Assembly (NCBI GenBank): GCA_004794785.1
Contig: SJOL01006626.1
Span: forward strand, 605,991-669,990
Direction: 5' to 3'
Origin: Opisthorchis felineus
Taxonomy: Eukaryota > Platyhelminthes > Trematoda > Opisthorchiida > Opisthorchiidae
Length of the DNA stretch: 64,000 bases
The notes under the pieces: model-generated
Databases searched by the model: none
What the model was told of the DNA's origin: nothing
Seen by the model: only the letters and a program-made list of their open reading frames with translations
In this document: piece by piece, positions 10,073 through 20,545 of the stretch
How positions within the stretch are numbered: the first letter of the stretch is position 1
Layout: each line of letters starts with the position of its first letter
Translations under genes and position numbers: made by a program

Positions 10073-13000
10073 TTATACCGAGGCTGATGAGCCTCTCGCT
10101 GGTTTTTGCCGAAAGGGCAGAGCACACTCCGTCCGTAGGCAACAGTCGCAAATATCACTGATCTTACTGCGATATTTTAACCGTTGTTTTTGTCAAAATG
10201 ACGCCGACCGCTTGCACATTTTGAAAGATTGTGCACCTTGCGCAAAGGAAATTTGCTTTCGAACGGTCCTGTTAACAGATGCGTGTGTTTTCTTTATGGA
10301 AACCCTAGCCGTACTGACTGTTGGTCCAAGTCGAGGCAAAGCAGACTCGAAGGCAAGTTCTACTAAACAGTCAAGAGGACCTCACCCGTTAGCAGAAAAG
10401 ATGTACTCCAAAAGGGTCATCGAAGCAGCAGAGAAACCGTGTGGACAGTAAACAGCTAACAGAAAGAATGGTGCCGTAAATGTCTGGGAGTGTGGTGACC
10501 GCAAATGAACCACAATCAAATAGAGAAAAACAGGACCACCTCTTAATTAGATTAGGAGCACGAAGAATTAGGGGAGGTGACATCAAGCCCTCGGGTTAAA
10601 AGGTCAACAGTAATGGACACGATAAATATACACATGATAAAGAAAATTCAGAGAGCCTTGTCAACCGGTCGAAAGTGGGTGAGAGATAAAGAGCGAAACT
10701 TCTTGCATAGTATCAGGAATTTCCTGCTGGATTGCTGTATCACGAGGTTTCCTGGCAATCCTCAACGTCACTCTCGACAGTCAGACATCCGCTTTCTTGA
10801 AGTGTTGGTTCGAAGAGATCCAAAATTTGCGCACTTTCATTAGTTCACTATCGAGAGGATTTCGATGATAAATTCTTTTTGAGCTCGATTCTTCTATCTT
10901 TGTGAGTTTTCTGTAGACAGAACCAATCTGTCTTATTATCATTACCGACAGAACCCCCAGATGAGAATACTAGGGTTTCAATGGCATACCAGGATTATTC
11001 GTAAGTGTGCAATTCATGGGTGTACATCGGCTGGGATACTGCCGGCAGGAGAACGATTATGCACCCAAAGTCTGACCTTTGGAGGAAGGGCAAACAACAT
11101 TTTTAAGGATTAAGTCACCACACAGGTTCCAACCTCCACTTTTGAGGACCAAAAACTGTGTTTGTCAAACATCTACCCATCGGCCCTTCTGGTATGAGAG
11201 GCTCGGTTAGTGTCACCGGTACAGTCCTCAGTATACCCCAGTAAGGGTTTTTTTCGAAAACTTCGGTGAAAGTAGAAGCGAATGTCATGGGAACCCTTTT
11301 GACGGTTCTTGGAGTAGATTGATGCTTGACTGAGACTCACTTCTCTCCAAAACTTGTCTGTCTTCACAGTTTGTCCCAAGCAGCCCGAGTTTTCATACAT
11401 TACCATTGTTTCTGCAAAGCGACAAGTTGGTAAGATTAAAAGTGGTCGGCCAAATCCGTTGGGGAGACCTGAATTATACCATAGGGGCTTATGAACAAGC
11501 TGCTCATTGACCTAGTGGTGAACCACATGAATCAGTTATTGTTTCAATGATATCCTCGTTCAAATAGCCATTTAGTTAGATTGGTATTCGTAAATGTTCC
11601 CCATTCCGTGTGCGCGTACTATGATCTCGGACTACTGAATGTGCAAAGCCTAAACTGTGAAAAACATTTCCTTAGAAAACATGACTTCCGGCTATTTTCA
11701 CTACAGTTCACTAGCAACGGAAATTTTCTGTCCGCTTCTCCACAGCACTGTGCTCAGGAAATAGCAGCATGGCAACACTATTTTTGAACTACTTAACGGA
11801 ACATAAGTAGCACAAATTTAATAAGCTATATAACAGTCCACTGGGCCATGCTGCTGATATCTCGTCCGGTCGTAAAGCCACATGGGTGGGGGAAAATGAA
11901 TTGGCCAAAGATATGCTTCAACCAAATAACTGGCCTGACCGAGTGATGAGCCGAAAGTGTCACTTACAAAACAGAAAAAGAACATCTATACTGACGTTCA
12001 TTTAAATGGACACTGAACGTATACCTGCATCTGTATTATCAGGCAGCCCAAATGTGTACAAATCCAGTCACGTGGTCTGTGCCACCGCCGCAAGTCAAAA
12101 TGTCAGGGTCACTTACACCTACGAGCTGCGATGATACGGACCTGCGTAGAGCTAACCGGGGGCTTCAAATGCGGCGAAAGGCACACGCTGAAAAAACCCT
12201 TACCATATCAGCCGACCCCAACTAAAATTGATCGCAAGTTATCGATCAACACAGAGCATATAGATGAATCATACTCATCGTTCCATAGCCTAACAATAAA
12301 TATACTGCTGCCGAGATTGAAGACTCTTGAGACCGTAGTGATTAGTATTTTCCAGCCAATTCTTCGCTTCTAGAAAGGTCTGATGCTTACTTCGATAAGA
12401 CCTTGCCTTTATTGTTTGGCCACATTGTTCCAGGCTTGTACGCATGATATAAAGCACATTGTTTTATGTCGCGTGTTTTGTGACAGAAACCGTGTACGAA
12501 ATGAATTCATTCCACGGTCTTGGAAGGTTTTGTGACACTTCTGTAGTGGGTTATACATCCACGTCCGTTTACCGTAGCAGAGGAAATCCACCAAAACTTT
12601 TCTGGGCACCAGGAAGCATAAGCAGACAAAATCTAGCGCGATTATCTTTAAAACTAGGTGTCTGCTTGTCCTTTTATTTTCTTTAAATTTTTTCGTAGCC
12701 CTATCCGAGTCCCCGCATCGTGCATTATTACTGCGGATAGAGCCCACGTCGAGGTGCCAGATAAGTAGCACCTGGAAGCAGGAAGTCTACTTTGGTACAA
12801 GTCATCGCAAACTGAAGGGAAGCGGCTTTGGGCATATTCAGTATTAACAGTGGATTTCTTGCGTGTTATTCTATGACTTTGTTTAGCTAGGTTAATTTGT
12901 TTTCGAAATGCTGAGACGCTAGTCTGCTCTTCGCAGTCGACCTTCGTCAGCACGGTTGTCCTCGAAACAAATGGGTTTACTCTGTTTTGTCCAGCGATGG

Positions 13001-14547
13001 TCAGGTTTATGGCTTCTCTTTGGAAGTGGACCCACTCCTCAGGGAATAAAACTATGGACTTCATAGAGAGATGGAGGTTCCTGTTGGAGATGGATGAAGA
13101 ATGCTGGTTCTGGACTATCCCAGAGTTTAGCCTATCTTCAAAATGGTCAAAGTATGATCGGGAACCCGCGGCCTTACCCTACTGGTCAGCAGCTAAGCCA
13201 TGAACTCTGAAAGTTGCCACTTGAGTGCGTGTAGGCCAGAGAAATCAGTGGTATGTGAAAATGGATCTGCTACCTTTCAAAACAATGAAATCAAAAATCA
13301 CTAACTTCCTTTTATTGAAGGCCTAAAATCGGACGTTGCCATGCACCTGAAGGCATTTATTTGGTGGTTCCATTTCAAACTATTCTACAACATTGTGGGT
13401 CAGGTAGTCGGACGAGCAGAACAGTCTCCATAGTGCCAATCGTCTGCAAAGACAAGGGATTTTTTTTCAGAAATTACTGAAGTATGCACACGAAAAAATC
13501 TCTACTTTTCTATGGGCAACTTTGCAACTAGTATTTGAAGGTGGATCTCTTGTTTCTCAGTACTGTCGCTTGTCTGGTTGACAACTTTCATCTGTTGCTG
13601 CAAAGGATGACTGTCTATCACATCTCAAGTGGCCTTAAAAGTATCCTCTCCAAAGTGGTATTCGCAGTCCTTCAGTAATAGTTACGGAGACATACTTTCA
13701 GCTGTGCTTGCTCTTATACACGGACGTGGTGCCTAACAAAGTGTTACCAATCTGTTCTTCAGGTGATACAGACCTTGAGATGCCACCTTCTGGTCGAAAT
13801 AGGCTTAGGCAACTGTGTGACGTCCACTCACCACACAGAGCTACAGGCGAGAGGCAGTAAGCCCGGAAGCCCCAATTGTTCTCTTGTGTGAAACTTTTCA
13901 TTTCATTTACTTAAAAAAGCAATAGAATATATCCACTCCGACGTGCGTTTCAAGGTCGTTTTCGCCTGCATACAAAAGACATTTCGAGATTATCGGTGTT
14001 GTTGAACACCGGCCACCTGAAGTGTGACTTGTTCAACCGACGAAACACCGAAACATCTTGAACACGCCAGTGCTTTTCCTAATAAACTGGTTACTTACTT
14101 AGAAAGTGCTTGCCCCACCGAGTTGTCATATTGGTTTCTTATAAACAGGAGTCATTGTAAAATTCTGTTGGCTAACAAAAATGTTTTCGCGTTCTCTTCT
14201 TCTGGTCAATACAGATCGAGAGATTACAAAACCACAAGTGAGCGATCCAACCAGGGAAAACAAGGGGAAACGAAGTCTGTGGGTAAAAGCGTGAAAACCG
14301 TTTACATCACGATCGGTTGGCCTGAGTGGCCGGCGGTCACGTGACTCCGTGCATGTACGAACGCTTTCTGAGTGCATGAGCGGATCACGATTGCCTAAAT
14401 TGTGGCCAGACATTAATCTCAGTAGGCATATAGGGGTTTGGTACCCTATTCGATGTGTCACATGACTCGCTTCAATCAAGTGAGCGACCACTATTTCATT
14501 GATAGACCTCCTCTGTCCGGCTGTCAGCCAAAATGGTTCCTCTAATC
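10073..14547. other. no confident gene
   Basis: Only scattered open frames of 60-136 codons on both strands, without splice support or recognisable domains. One small segment, 10951-10998, has a good acceptor (TTATCATTACCGACAG) and donor (CGTAAGTGTG) around 16 codons. The minus-strand frame at 12654-13064 (136 codons) is the longest here; I cannot assign it. Confidence 0.4.
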
Positions 14548-14735
14548 AGCAACCTTATGAGTAGTTCATTACGAATATACATGTATCGCGATATCTCGAA
14601 TATCGTAGCAACTGAAACATGAGACGGCCTGGTGCAACACATTCAGTTGCGTGGAAACATCACAAACGAGAGATTCAGCTGGGTTCCAGGTGAGCCTCTC
14701 GCAAAACCAAATTTGTTTGCAAATGAGTGTATTTC
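14548..14735 (-). repeat. family H repeat, truncated before ribozyme
   Basis: Well conserved: CAGCAACCTTATGAGTAGTTC, CGATATCTCGAATATCGTA, AACATGAGACGGCCTGGTG and GAGAGATTCAGCTGGGTTCC. It lacks the ribozyme half. Confidence 0.8.
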
Positions 14736-15304
14736 GCAAACATTGATCTTCTCCATGGCTTGGTAGCTAATAGCTGTTGAACTCAGAACTTGTGTGTCTG
14801 TCGTGAAGAAGGTCTGGCCATCCAGTAGACGCGTGGCGAACCCTCCGTGAAGTTCACTTGAAAAGGTGTGACCTGTTGTGACTTTCTAGTCAGCTGAGAT
14901 TGTAGAGAACACAAGATGTGATTGGTCTGTAAAAAACAACCAAACACGCGTTTCACTCTAGTAGGGCGGATGCAGCAAGGTTGGTAGTTGTTTTTCGCTG
15001 TTTTACCGCAGTACAGCTAAGTACCACTGACCACTCTTGAGCTTATGGCGAATCAAAATCTATCTTTTGTTTTACTAAGTATGGTGAACTTTGTCAGGAA
15101 ATCTGATTAAATGAGAACTGTCGAGTATTCGTCAATGGGACCTGGAGTCGAAGATGTTAATTATAGACTCAGGATATGGTTAGTTTGGAAGGCGACCCAC
15201 AATGCGTTCTGTGCTAACTGGTTGCCAGTCCCTGTGGTAATCTTTTTAAAGTAACACTCAACGCGAATACTCTGAGGGATCCAAGTTCCGAAGAATCTTC
15301 ATTT

Positions 15305-15400
15305 CTTTTTCATAGCAGAATGCATGAGGTTGCTGAAACTTCACGAAACCCACTTCCGGGTTCGTCAGGTAGCGCGGCCCCAGAGTTTCTACGAACCATA
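15305..15400 (+). repeat. family H repeat fragment, degenerate
   Basis: ATGAGGTTGCTGAAA, then ACGAAACCCACTTCCGGGTTC and CGTCAGGTAGC, align with the ribozyme end of the unit. The stem II region is rearranged and the core is lost. Confidence 0.5.
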
Positions 15401-15549
15401 GTGTAAGCTAGTGGCGAGGTTCACTCGATTGCGAACTGAGCTGGTGTTTGAGAGGAAGACTGAGTTGGACCTCTCTTTTGAGACACTTCTCTGAAACATG
15501 ACCGTCACGAATAGCAGTAAGGCATCGGCTTTGAACGCTGATTTGCCGT

Positions 15550-15567
15550 CGATGATGATGATGATGG

Positions 15568-15632
<65 letters not shown>

Positions 15633-15649
15633 TTGGCGATGATGATCAT
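15550..15649 (+). repeat. (GAT)n microsatellite
   Basis: About 30 GAT units with two interruptions. On the minus strand it produces a long run of isoleucine codons inside an artefactual frame at 15389-15688. It sits between two family H fragments of opposite orientation. Confidence 0.97.
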
Positions 15650-15755
15650 GAACTGAAACGTAAGGCGACCTTTGTGCAACGTATGCATTTGATAAAAATC
15701 ATAAACGAGGGATTCATTTCAACTTGTCGTCTACACCAATTTGCAAATGAGTGCA
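15648..15755 (-). repeat. family H repeat fragment
   Basis: Shows ATCATAAACGAGGGATTCA, CACCAATTTGCAAATGAGTG and a diverged AACGTAAGGCGACC landmark. Follows the GAT tract directly. Confidence 0.65.
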
Positions 15756-16491
15756 TCTCATCAATCCGTAGTGCTGTCTTTTGTATGCGCTTAGGCGTTC
15801 TACTCCATGGTTGCGCTATTCCAATCCGTAATGTCATTAAGCAGGTTGAGAGAGACAGAGCGCACGACTTTCTTTTGTGTTCTGTGTCTACAATACAAAC
15901 AATACACTGTCGTGCGGCATTTCCGAAAACCCTGATAGCCACCACACATTTGTAGAGTATGTTGAAGAAGTCGCTTCCTTTATGTCGAAACATCACTCCA
16001 GGATTCTGCTAAAGCATAACTGAATTTTAGTTTACACGTTATATGCTGTAAATCTTGAGCATTTCGTTCCCTTGTAAACCAACTCCGGATTTCCCCTGCA
16101 TCACGTGGTTGCTCAAACGATTTTTCGTGTCCATTTAAACTGTATAGCAAGCCCAGAATTAAAAACAAACTTTTTGGTTTTCAGGAAATTCGTCTAATTA
16201 GAAGCCACAGAAAAATGCCTTGTTTTATTTCCAATCGACTGGCTTTTCAAAACTCTATTCAAGCTTTTTGTGTTCCTTTCATTAGTGAAAATACGTACTA
16301 GATGCATGAAAAAATCATTCATTAGATTTCTTGACAAGCCTACTAGAATTACACAACGGGGCATAGACGTTATAGAGAGCTTCAGATGGCTTTTTCTCTC
16401 CTAGCGGGACCGTCCAATTGGACAAATCAGCTGGACTAATCTTGAGAGTGATCTCTTCTGAGAGCGAACTCTTCATTTTATTAAGTTTCAG

Positions 16492-16708
16492 GGGACTGTG
16501 TTATGTGAGACCATCAGAGACTGACCACATCAGGAGATGTATTACTTTGGTTATGATAACGGAAACACTTCCTCTGCACAGGCTCCTCCAACGAACAACT
16601 ACATCGACTATTTTGACCACCCTGGACGTTGTGACAAATGAAGTTAGGATAACGTACTTGGCACAACCAAAACGGGGTGTTTCAACCATCTCGGAGGGCT
16701 TTTATCAA
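16492..16708 (+). CDS. exon of an unidentified gene
   Basis: Strong acceptor (TTCATTTTATTAAGTTTCAG), one lead base, 72 sense codons, then a good donor, GTGAATG. The peptide starts GLCYVRPSETDHIRRC, continues through a Thr-rich stretch (RTTTSTILTTLDVVTNEVR) and ends GVSTISEGFYQ. No domain recognised. The one-base lead requires an upstream exon that I did not find. The downstream acceptor at 16804 joins in phase. Confidence 0.45.
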
Positions 16709-16804
16709 GTGAATGACCTACACAAGTAGTGCTTTTAGGAGCGGAACATAGTTAAACTCTGAATTTAATTACGTTCTCAAGTTGGGTTCGACTTATATTT
16801 GTAG

Positions 16805-16859
16805 GGCTTTCCTAGCTTCAGTGGACCGTCGGAATGGAGTTTGATACACCTGCTTCACC
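16805..16859 (+). CDS. possible following exon, next to a SINE
   Basis: A 96-nt intron (16709-16804, ending TATATTTGTAG) leads into GFPSFSGPSEWSLIHLLH in phase 0. A plausible donor, GTGTAGG, is at 16860. If that donor is not used the frame runs into the SINE at 16896 and would exonise it. Confidence 0.35.
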
Positions 16860-16895
16860 GTGTAGGGCGAGAAATGTTATGGTTCCCTCTTGAGC

Positions 16896-17075
16896 TCGAG
16901 ATAGCTCGGTGGTTAAGGCACAAACTTCCTGACCGAAAGGTCCGTGGTTCGAATCCAACCTTGACATCTCGACTGCTCCTGTCTAGGCTTGGGAAACCTG
17001 GCAGTATCTCAGCCCTGAGCCTCTTTCAGGTGGCCTATCAGCTAGGCATCGAAAGGGTGTTACAGCTGAATGATT
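16896..17075 (+). mobile_element. family S SINE
   Basis: GATAGCTCGGTGG (A box) and GTGGTTCGAATCC (B box, here closest to the tRNA consensus), then CCTGTCTAGGCTTGGG and the 3' end GAAAGGGTGTTACAGCTGAA. Full length; it lies downstream of the exon pair at 16492-16859. Confidence 0.88.
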
Positions 17076-18217
17076 GTTGTTTGTTTATAGTGCCCTCTTC
17101 AGGACAAAGCGGAGTTTATTTTGCAGGGGATCACTCTGGCATTTAAGATTTGTGTAGCTGAAAACCATGTTAAAAACCTTCCGTTTCGTTAGCAGCAAAC
17201 TTGTTTGTGCTGCGTTTAGTAGTGCGCCTACTTGCCGTCTTAGTGTAGCGAAATACAAAACATTAATTTCACATCTTAGTCTTTTTGTCGGAGGGAAATT
17301 AATCCCCTGGCACATGTGAAGTGGCCTCTTTGTGAGGTATGAATTAGCATCTCGAGAGACACCAATCTCAAGCTAAGTCCCAAGAGACCTGAGTGAAGTG
17401 GTCTCACTTGGGAGAGAGGGTTGATCTCCCGGGGAACTTAGCTGACAGGAGACTGGCGTGTTTTATTTTGACTGAACCTACACAAGTAACTGTGACAATT
17501 TCAGCAAGCGAGGTTTGATCCCGTGTCACCATTTTGCTTATACGATCCGGGGTGTTCTTTCGCAGATTCCACTGCTTCTCCGTTCTTGTTCTCACTTGAA
17601 ATCAGCATGGCAACCTGGAATACATTATCCCAAAGGTACTGACGCATTTCCGAGCTAGATTTCTCTGTGTTGCTCATACTGACCCTAAGTGTATCGAAAA
17701 TTTCTAGATTAGATGTCTTCTGAAAAGTCCGAGAACTATTTAATGAGATGATGCTCCAACATACAACCGCTAACTTGACTCCACATAGACAGTTGAGGCC
17801 TCTGCTGTGGCTGTAAGGGTCATTCTCCAGTTGTACGGCTGGCTGGTAACGGTTCTCATAGAAAGGCTGAATAGGCAACGTGAGAGAACGGGGACTGCTC
17901 GCGAACTGTGTACTGTGGGACCGTGGAAGGCACTCACAGTAGTGAACACACCGTCAGCCCCGTCAGCGTCGTTTGACTAAAGTTAATCTGTATAGAGCGT
18001 CTAGTTTTCCTCGCTTAATTTTGGAGAAATGCTTGACGCACAAAACAGTCTTTCTCCAGAGGTCAACCAAGGATGTCTAGTCCGGTGCTGTTTGAAGAAA
18101 CAACTGTCCTTCCTTTGTTGCTTTACCAAGCGCTTTACATCTTTGCTGTTCTTCCTGGAGCTTTTGGGCTATGTTGTGACAAGTCGACGCTGTCTTTTTA
18201 CTCTCACAATTTAATAG

Positions 18218-18340
18218 GCACTTATGTTCGTACTGCACTACTCATAAGGTTGCTGAAAATTCTTCGACAGCCCACTACCGGTTTCGCCCTTCTTGGGGCT
18301 CATCAGGTAGACAAATGAGTGTATTTCGTTAATAGGCATT
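18218..18340 (+). repeat. family H repeat with intact ribozyme, internal deletion
   Basis: Holds CTCATAAGGTTGCTGAAAAT and the full ribozyme, then jumps straight to AAATGAGTGTATTTCG in the opposite sense. Two inverted units are therefore fused here, with the intervening bases deleted. Confidence 0.75.
18265..18312 (-). ncRNA. hammerhead ribozyme, intact core
   Basis: On the minus strand: stem I 5' arm GUCUAC, CUGAUGA, stem II GCCC with loop CAAGAA and GGGC, GAAA, self-complementary ACCGGU, cleavage triplet GUA, stem I 3' arm GUGGGC. All invariant core bases are present and GUA is an accepted triplet. Stem III is a palindrome with no loop, so a single unit should fold poorly and cleavage would favour a dimer. 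Activity is inferred only. Confidence 0.82.
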
Positions 18341-18912
18341 CCTTTTCCTGGAGCTGTTTGGAATTTAAGGACGATTATCAACTGCTGTCCATGAAGATGA
18401 TGGTAGTCATGCGTGAAGAAAAGTCCAAGGCCTGTCTATGTCTGTAAACTAATGCCGCTCTGTTTTGCAAACAACATAGCGAAAGCCATGAAGGTTTTCA
18501 TCCAGACTGTCATCCGCACTAAGATGCACGTTTCCTTCGTTTTATCTCAACCGAATTTCACTCCATAAACAAACAATAAAAATTCATAAAATGGGTGGGA
18601 GCTCATCAAAAGTCACCCCTGCGGTGCTCCAAGATCTTGAATATCGTCCCAGCTGAACTATGGGCCGCCCGTCCAAATAAATTCGTAAAGACTATACTAT
18701 ATGGAGCTGTAAATTTTCTAGCTTAGCTGTCCTGTTTGGTGGGTTACGTGCAAGCCATCACTGTACTAACTCAGCCACTCAAAGACGACGGTCCATATCT
18801 CTGTAAAAAGTGAACTTTATTCCATCTTTTTTCTCAATTTCAGCTTTGTGAATTAGCCCACCATGCCTTAGACCCCATGGCGTTTAGTGAGGTCTCGACA
18901 GACAGTCATAGA

Positions 18913-19257
18913 TGAGGCTTTCGAATGAGACTTCATCCTGTAAACTGAGCTAATCTGTGCTGGAAAGCATAGAAGCACCATACAGCGGTGTCATCCTCGT
19001 TGAGGATCATCAACAGAGCGTATCTCACAAGGAGTTTCGAACCCATGACCTCCTGACTAGTAGTTTGAACGCAGCGACGAGCAGCTGACCTGTATTTTGA
19101 TTAACTCGCACTTAAACGAGATACATCGGCACTCATCATTTTGCCAAGGAATTCAGATGAGACAGTCGCGTGTTGACTGGCTCCTCGAATGACAACTTCT
19201 CAGATGGAATCTTCACTCGTCTTGCGAAATTATTCTTCCTCTGAGCTACAGACGATG
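18913..19257 (-). repeat. family B repeat
   Basis: Contains the reversed B box region (GTTTCGAACCCATGACC), the landmark GTGTTGACTGGCTCCTCGAA, CAACTTCTCAGATGGAA and the terminal CTTGCGAAATTATTCTTCC. About 320 bp, near full length. Confidence 0.72.
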
Positions 19258-19999
19258 GGTGAAGTTGACAACAAATACAAGCAATACCATACGGTGGATA
19301 TTGCGAATGGCCTGGGAAACACCTAACACGCGATCCCACGAGCAGTCAGTGGCTTTCCCCAACTCTTATTGGACAGCTGGGTTTTCATGAGTGGTCGATA
19401 TATACACATGTACGACTGTAGTGTTCGTCTCTTAGAGATGTCTCTTTTAGAGACCATAATTTCCTGTATCCAACAGTTTTAGAACTTATCGATTCAGACT
19501 TATCATCAAATAAAACTTCCCTGTGGCGGGATCCTCGTGACCAGAGCACTTTAAACTTTATTCCAGTGTTGACCGTTCGCGTGTGATCATGCAATCTACA
19601 AAGCGTCTTTGTGAGATTTTTCCACAGCCACGAAAATGACCATGTTTTAAGGGTTAAATCCAAATAACTTCATTATTTTTGATTACCAAAGTTGTCGTGA
19701 CTTCTATGGACAGGTGGTTAATATTCTTGTTGGCGAACAACCTGGAAAACACTTCTCCATCAACCTCAAATTTCTAGTCTTCGTACCCAGGGGATTCCGC
19801 AAAATAGCTTCATTGACCATCCTTTATGGTTTAGTAGTAGAACAATCTCACCATGTGAAACGAGTCGACCTGAGAATGTTACTTGACCTGAGAATGTTAC
19901 TTTTGACTTTTTGTTAACTATACTATCGATGGCATCAGCACGTGACTTTTGACGAATACACTGTCATTTACGTACCACTATGGTTTCCACGGGGGACTT

Positions 20000-20310
20000 A
20001 TCTGAAACCCAGCTGAATCTCTCATATTCTTCGACCAGATGTGCTGCAAAAAGTCGCCTGATGTTTCAGTTGGTACGATGTTCGAGACACCGCAGTATAT
20101 TTTCTTGAAGGGAACTATTCACAAGGTTGCTGGGTTTCAGGTGAGTCTTCCATGGAAACAAATTGGTATGCAAATGAGTGTATTTGTCAAATTTCATACA
20201 GTTTGGGTACAACACGAGGTTGAGGAAAACTCGGGGACGGTGCCTACCTGACAACCCCCAAGAAGGCCGAAATCACCCGTGGGTTGTCGGAGAATCTTGG
20301 GCAGCCTTGT
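20000..20310. repeat. composite of two opposed family H units
   Basis: The left part (about 20000-20130) is in + orientation (AACCCAGCTGAATCTCTC, CTGATGTTTCAGTTGGTACG). The right part (about 20132-20310) is in - orientation (GCAAATGAGTGTATTTGTC, GAAAACTCGGGGACGG) and ends in a degenerate ribozyme at 20242-20290. There CUGAUGA reads CUGACAA and the stem III palindrome is broken. Confidence 0.65.
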
Positions 20311-20379
20311 GGGTAGCCTCTAGTTACCAGTTTTTTTTTTTGAAAATGCTGCATTAGTACGAAGAAACAAAAAAAATCA

Positions 20380-20545
20380 CCTACTATAGAGTGGTTGTCG
20401 GCACAACCACCGACCCATCGCTACGCTCCACCATGCTCCCCAACAACGCACTGATGATGTCACCTCGATTGGTGATGAAACGTTTGCAATCAAATTGCCC
20501 AGCTCAGCGAACAAACCAACGACCAAATCACCTACTTCCAAGATC
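20380..20545 (+). repeat. family D repeat with hammerhead-like core
   Basis: Shares GAAACGTTTGCAA and the following GCCCAGCTCAGCGAACAAACC with copies at 42930 and 59515. At 20445-20490 it shows CTGATGA, a TCACC/GGTGA hairpin, GAAA, then the palindrome ACGT, which has the order of parts of a hammerhead. Stem I would be only about 3 bp (GCA/TGC). Confidence 0.6.

Noticed and set aside
15389..15688. 99-codon minus frame with poly-isoleucine
   Set aside because: It is the (GAT)n microsatellite read on the other strand plus family H sequence.
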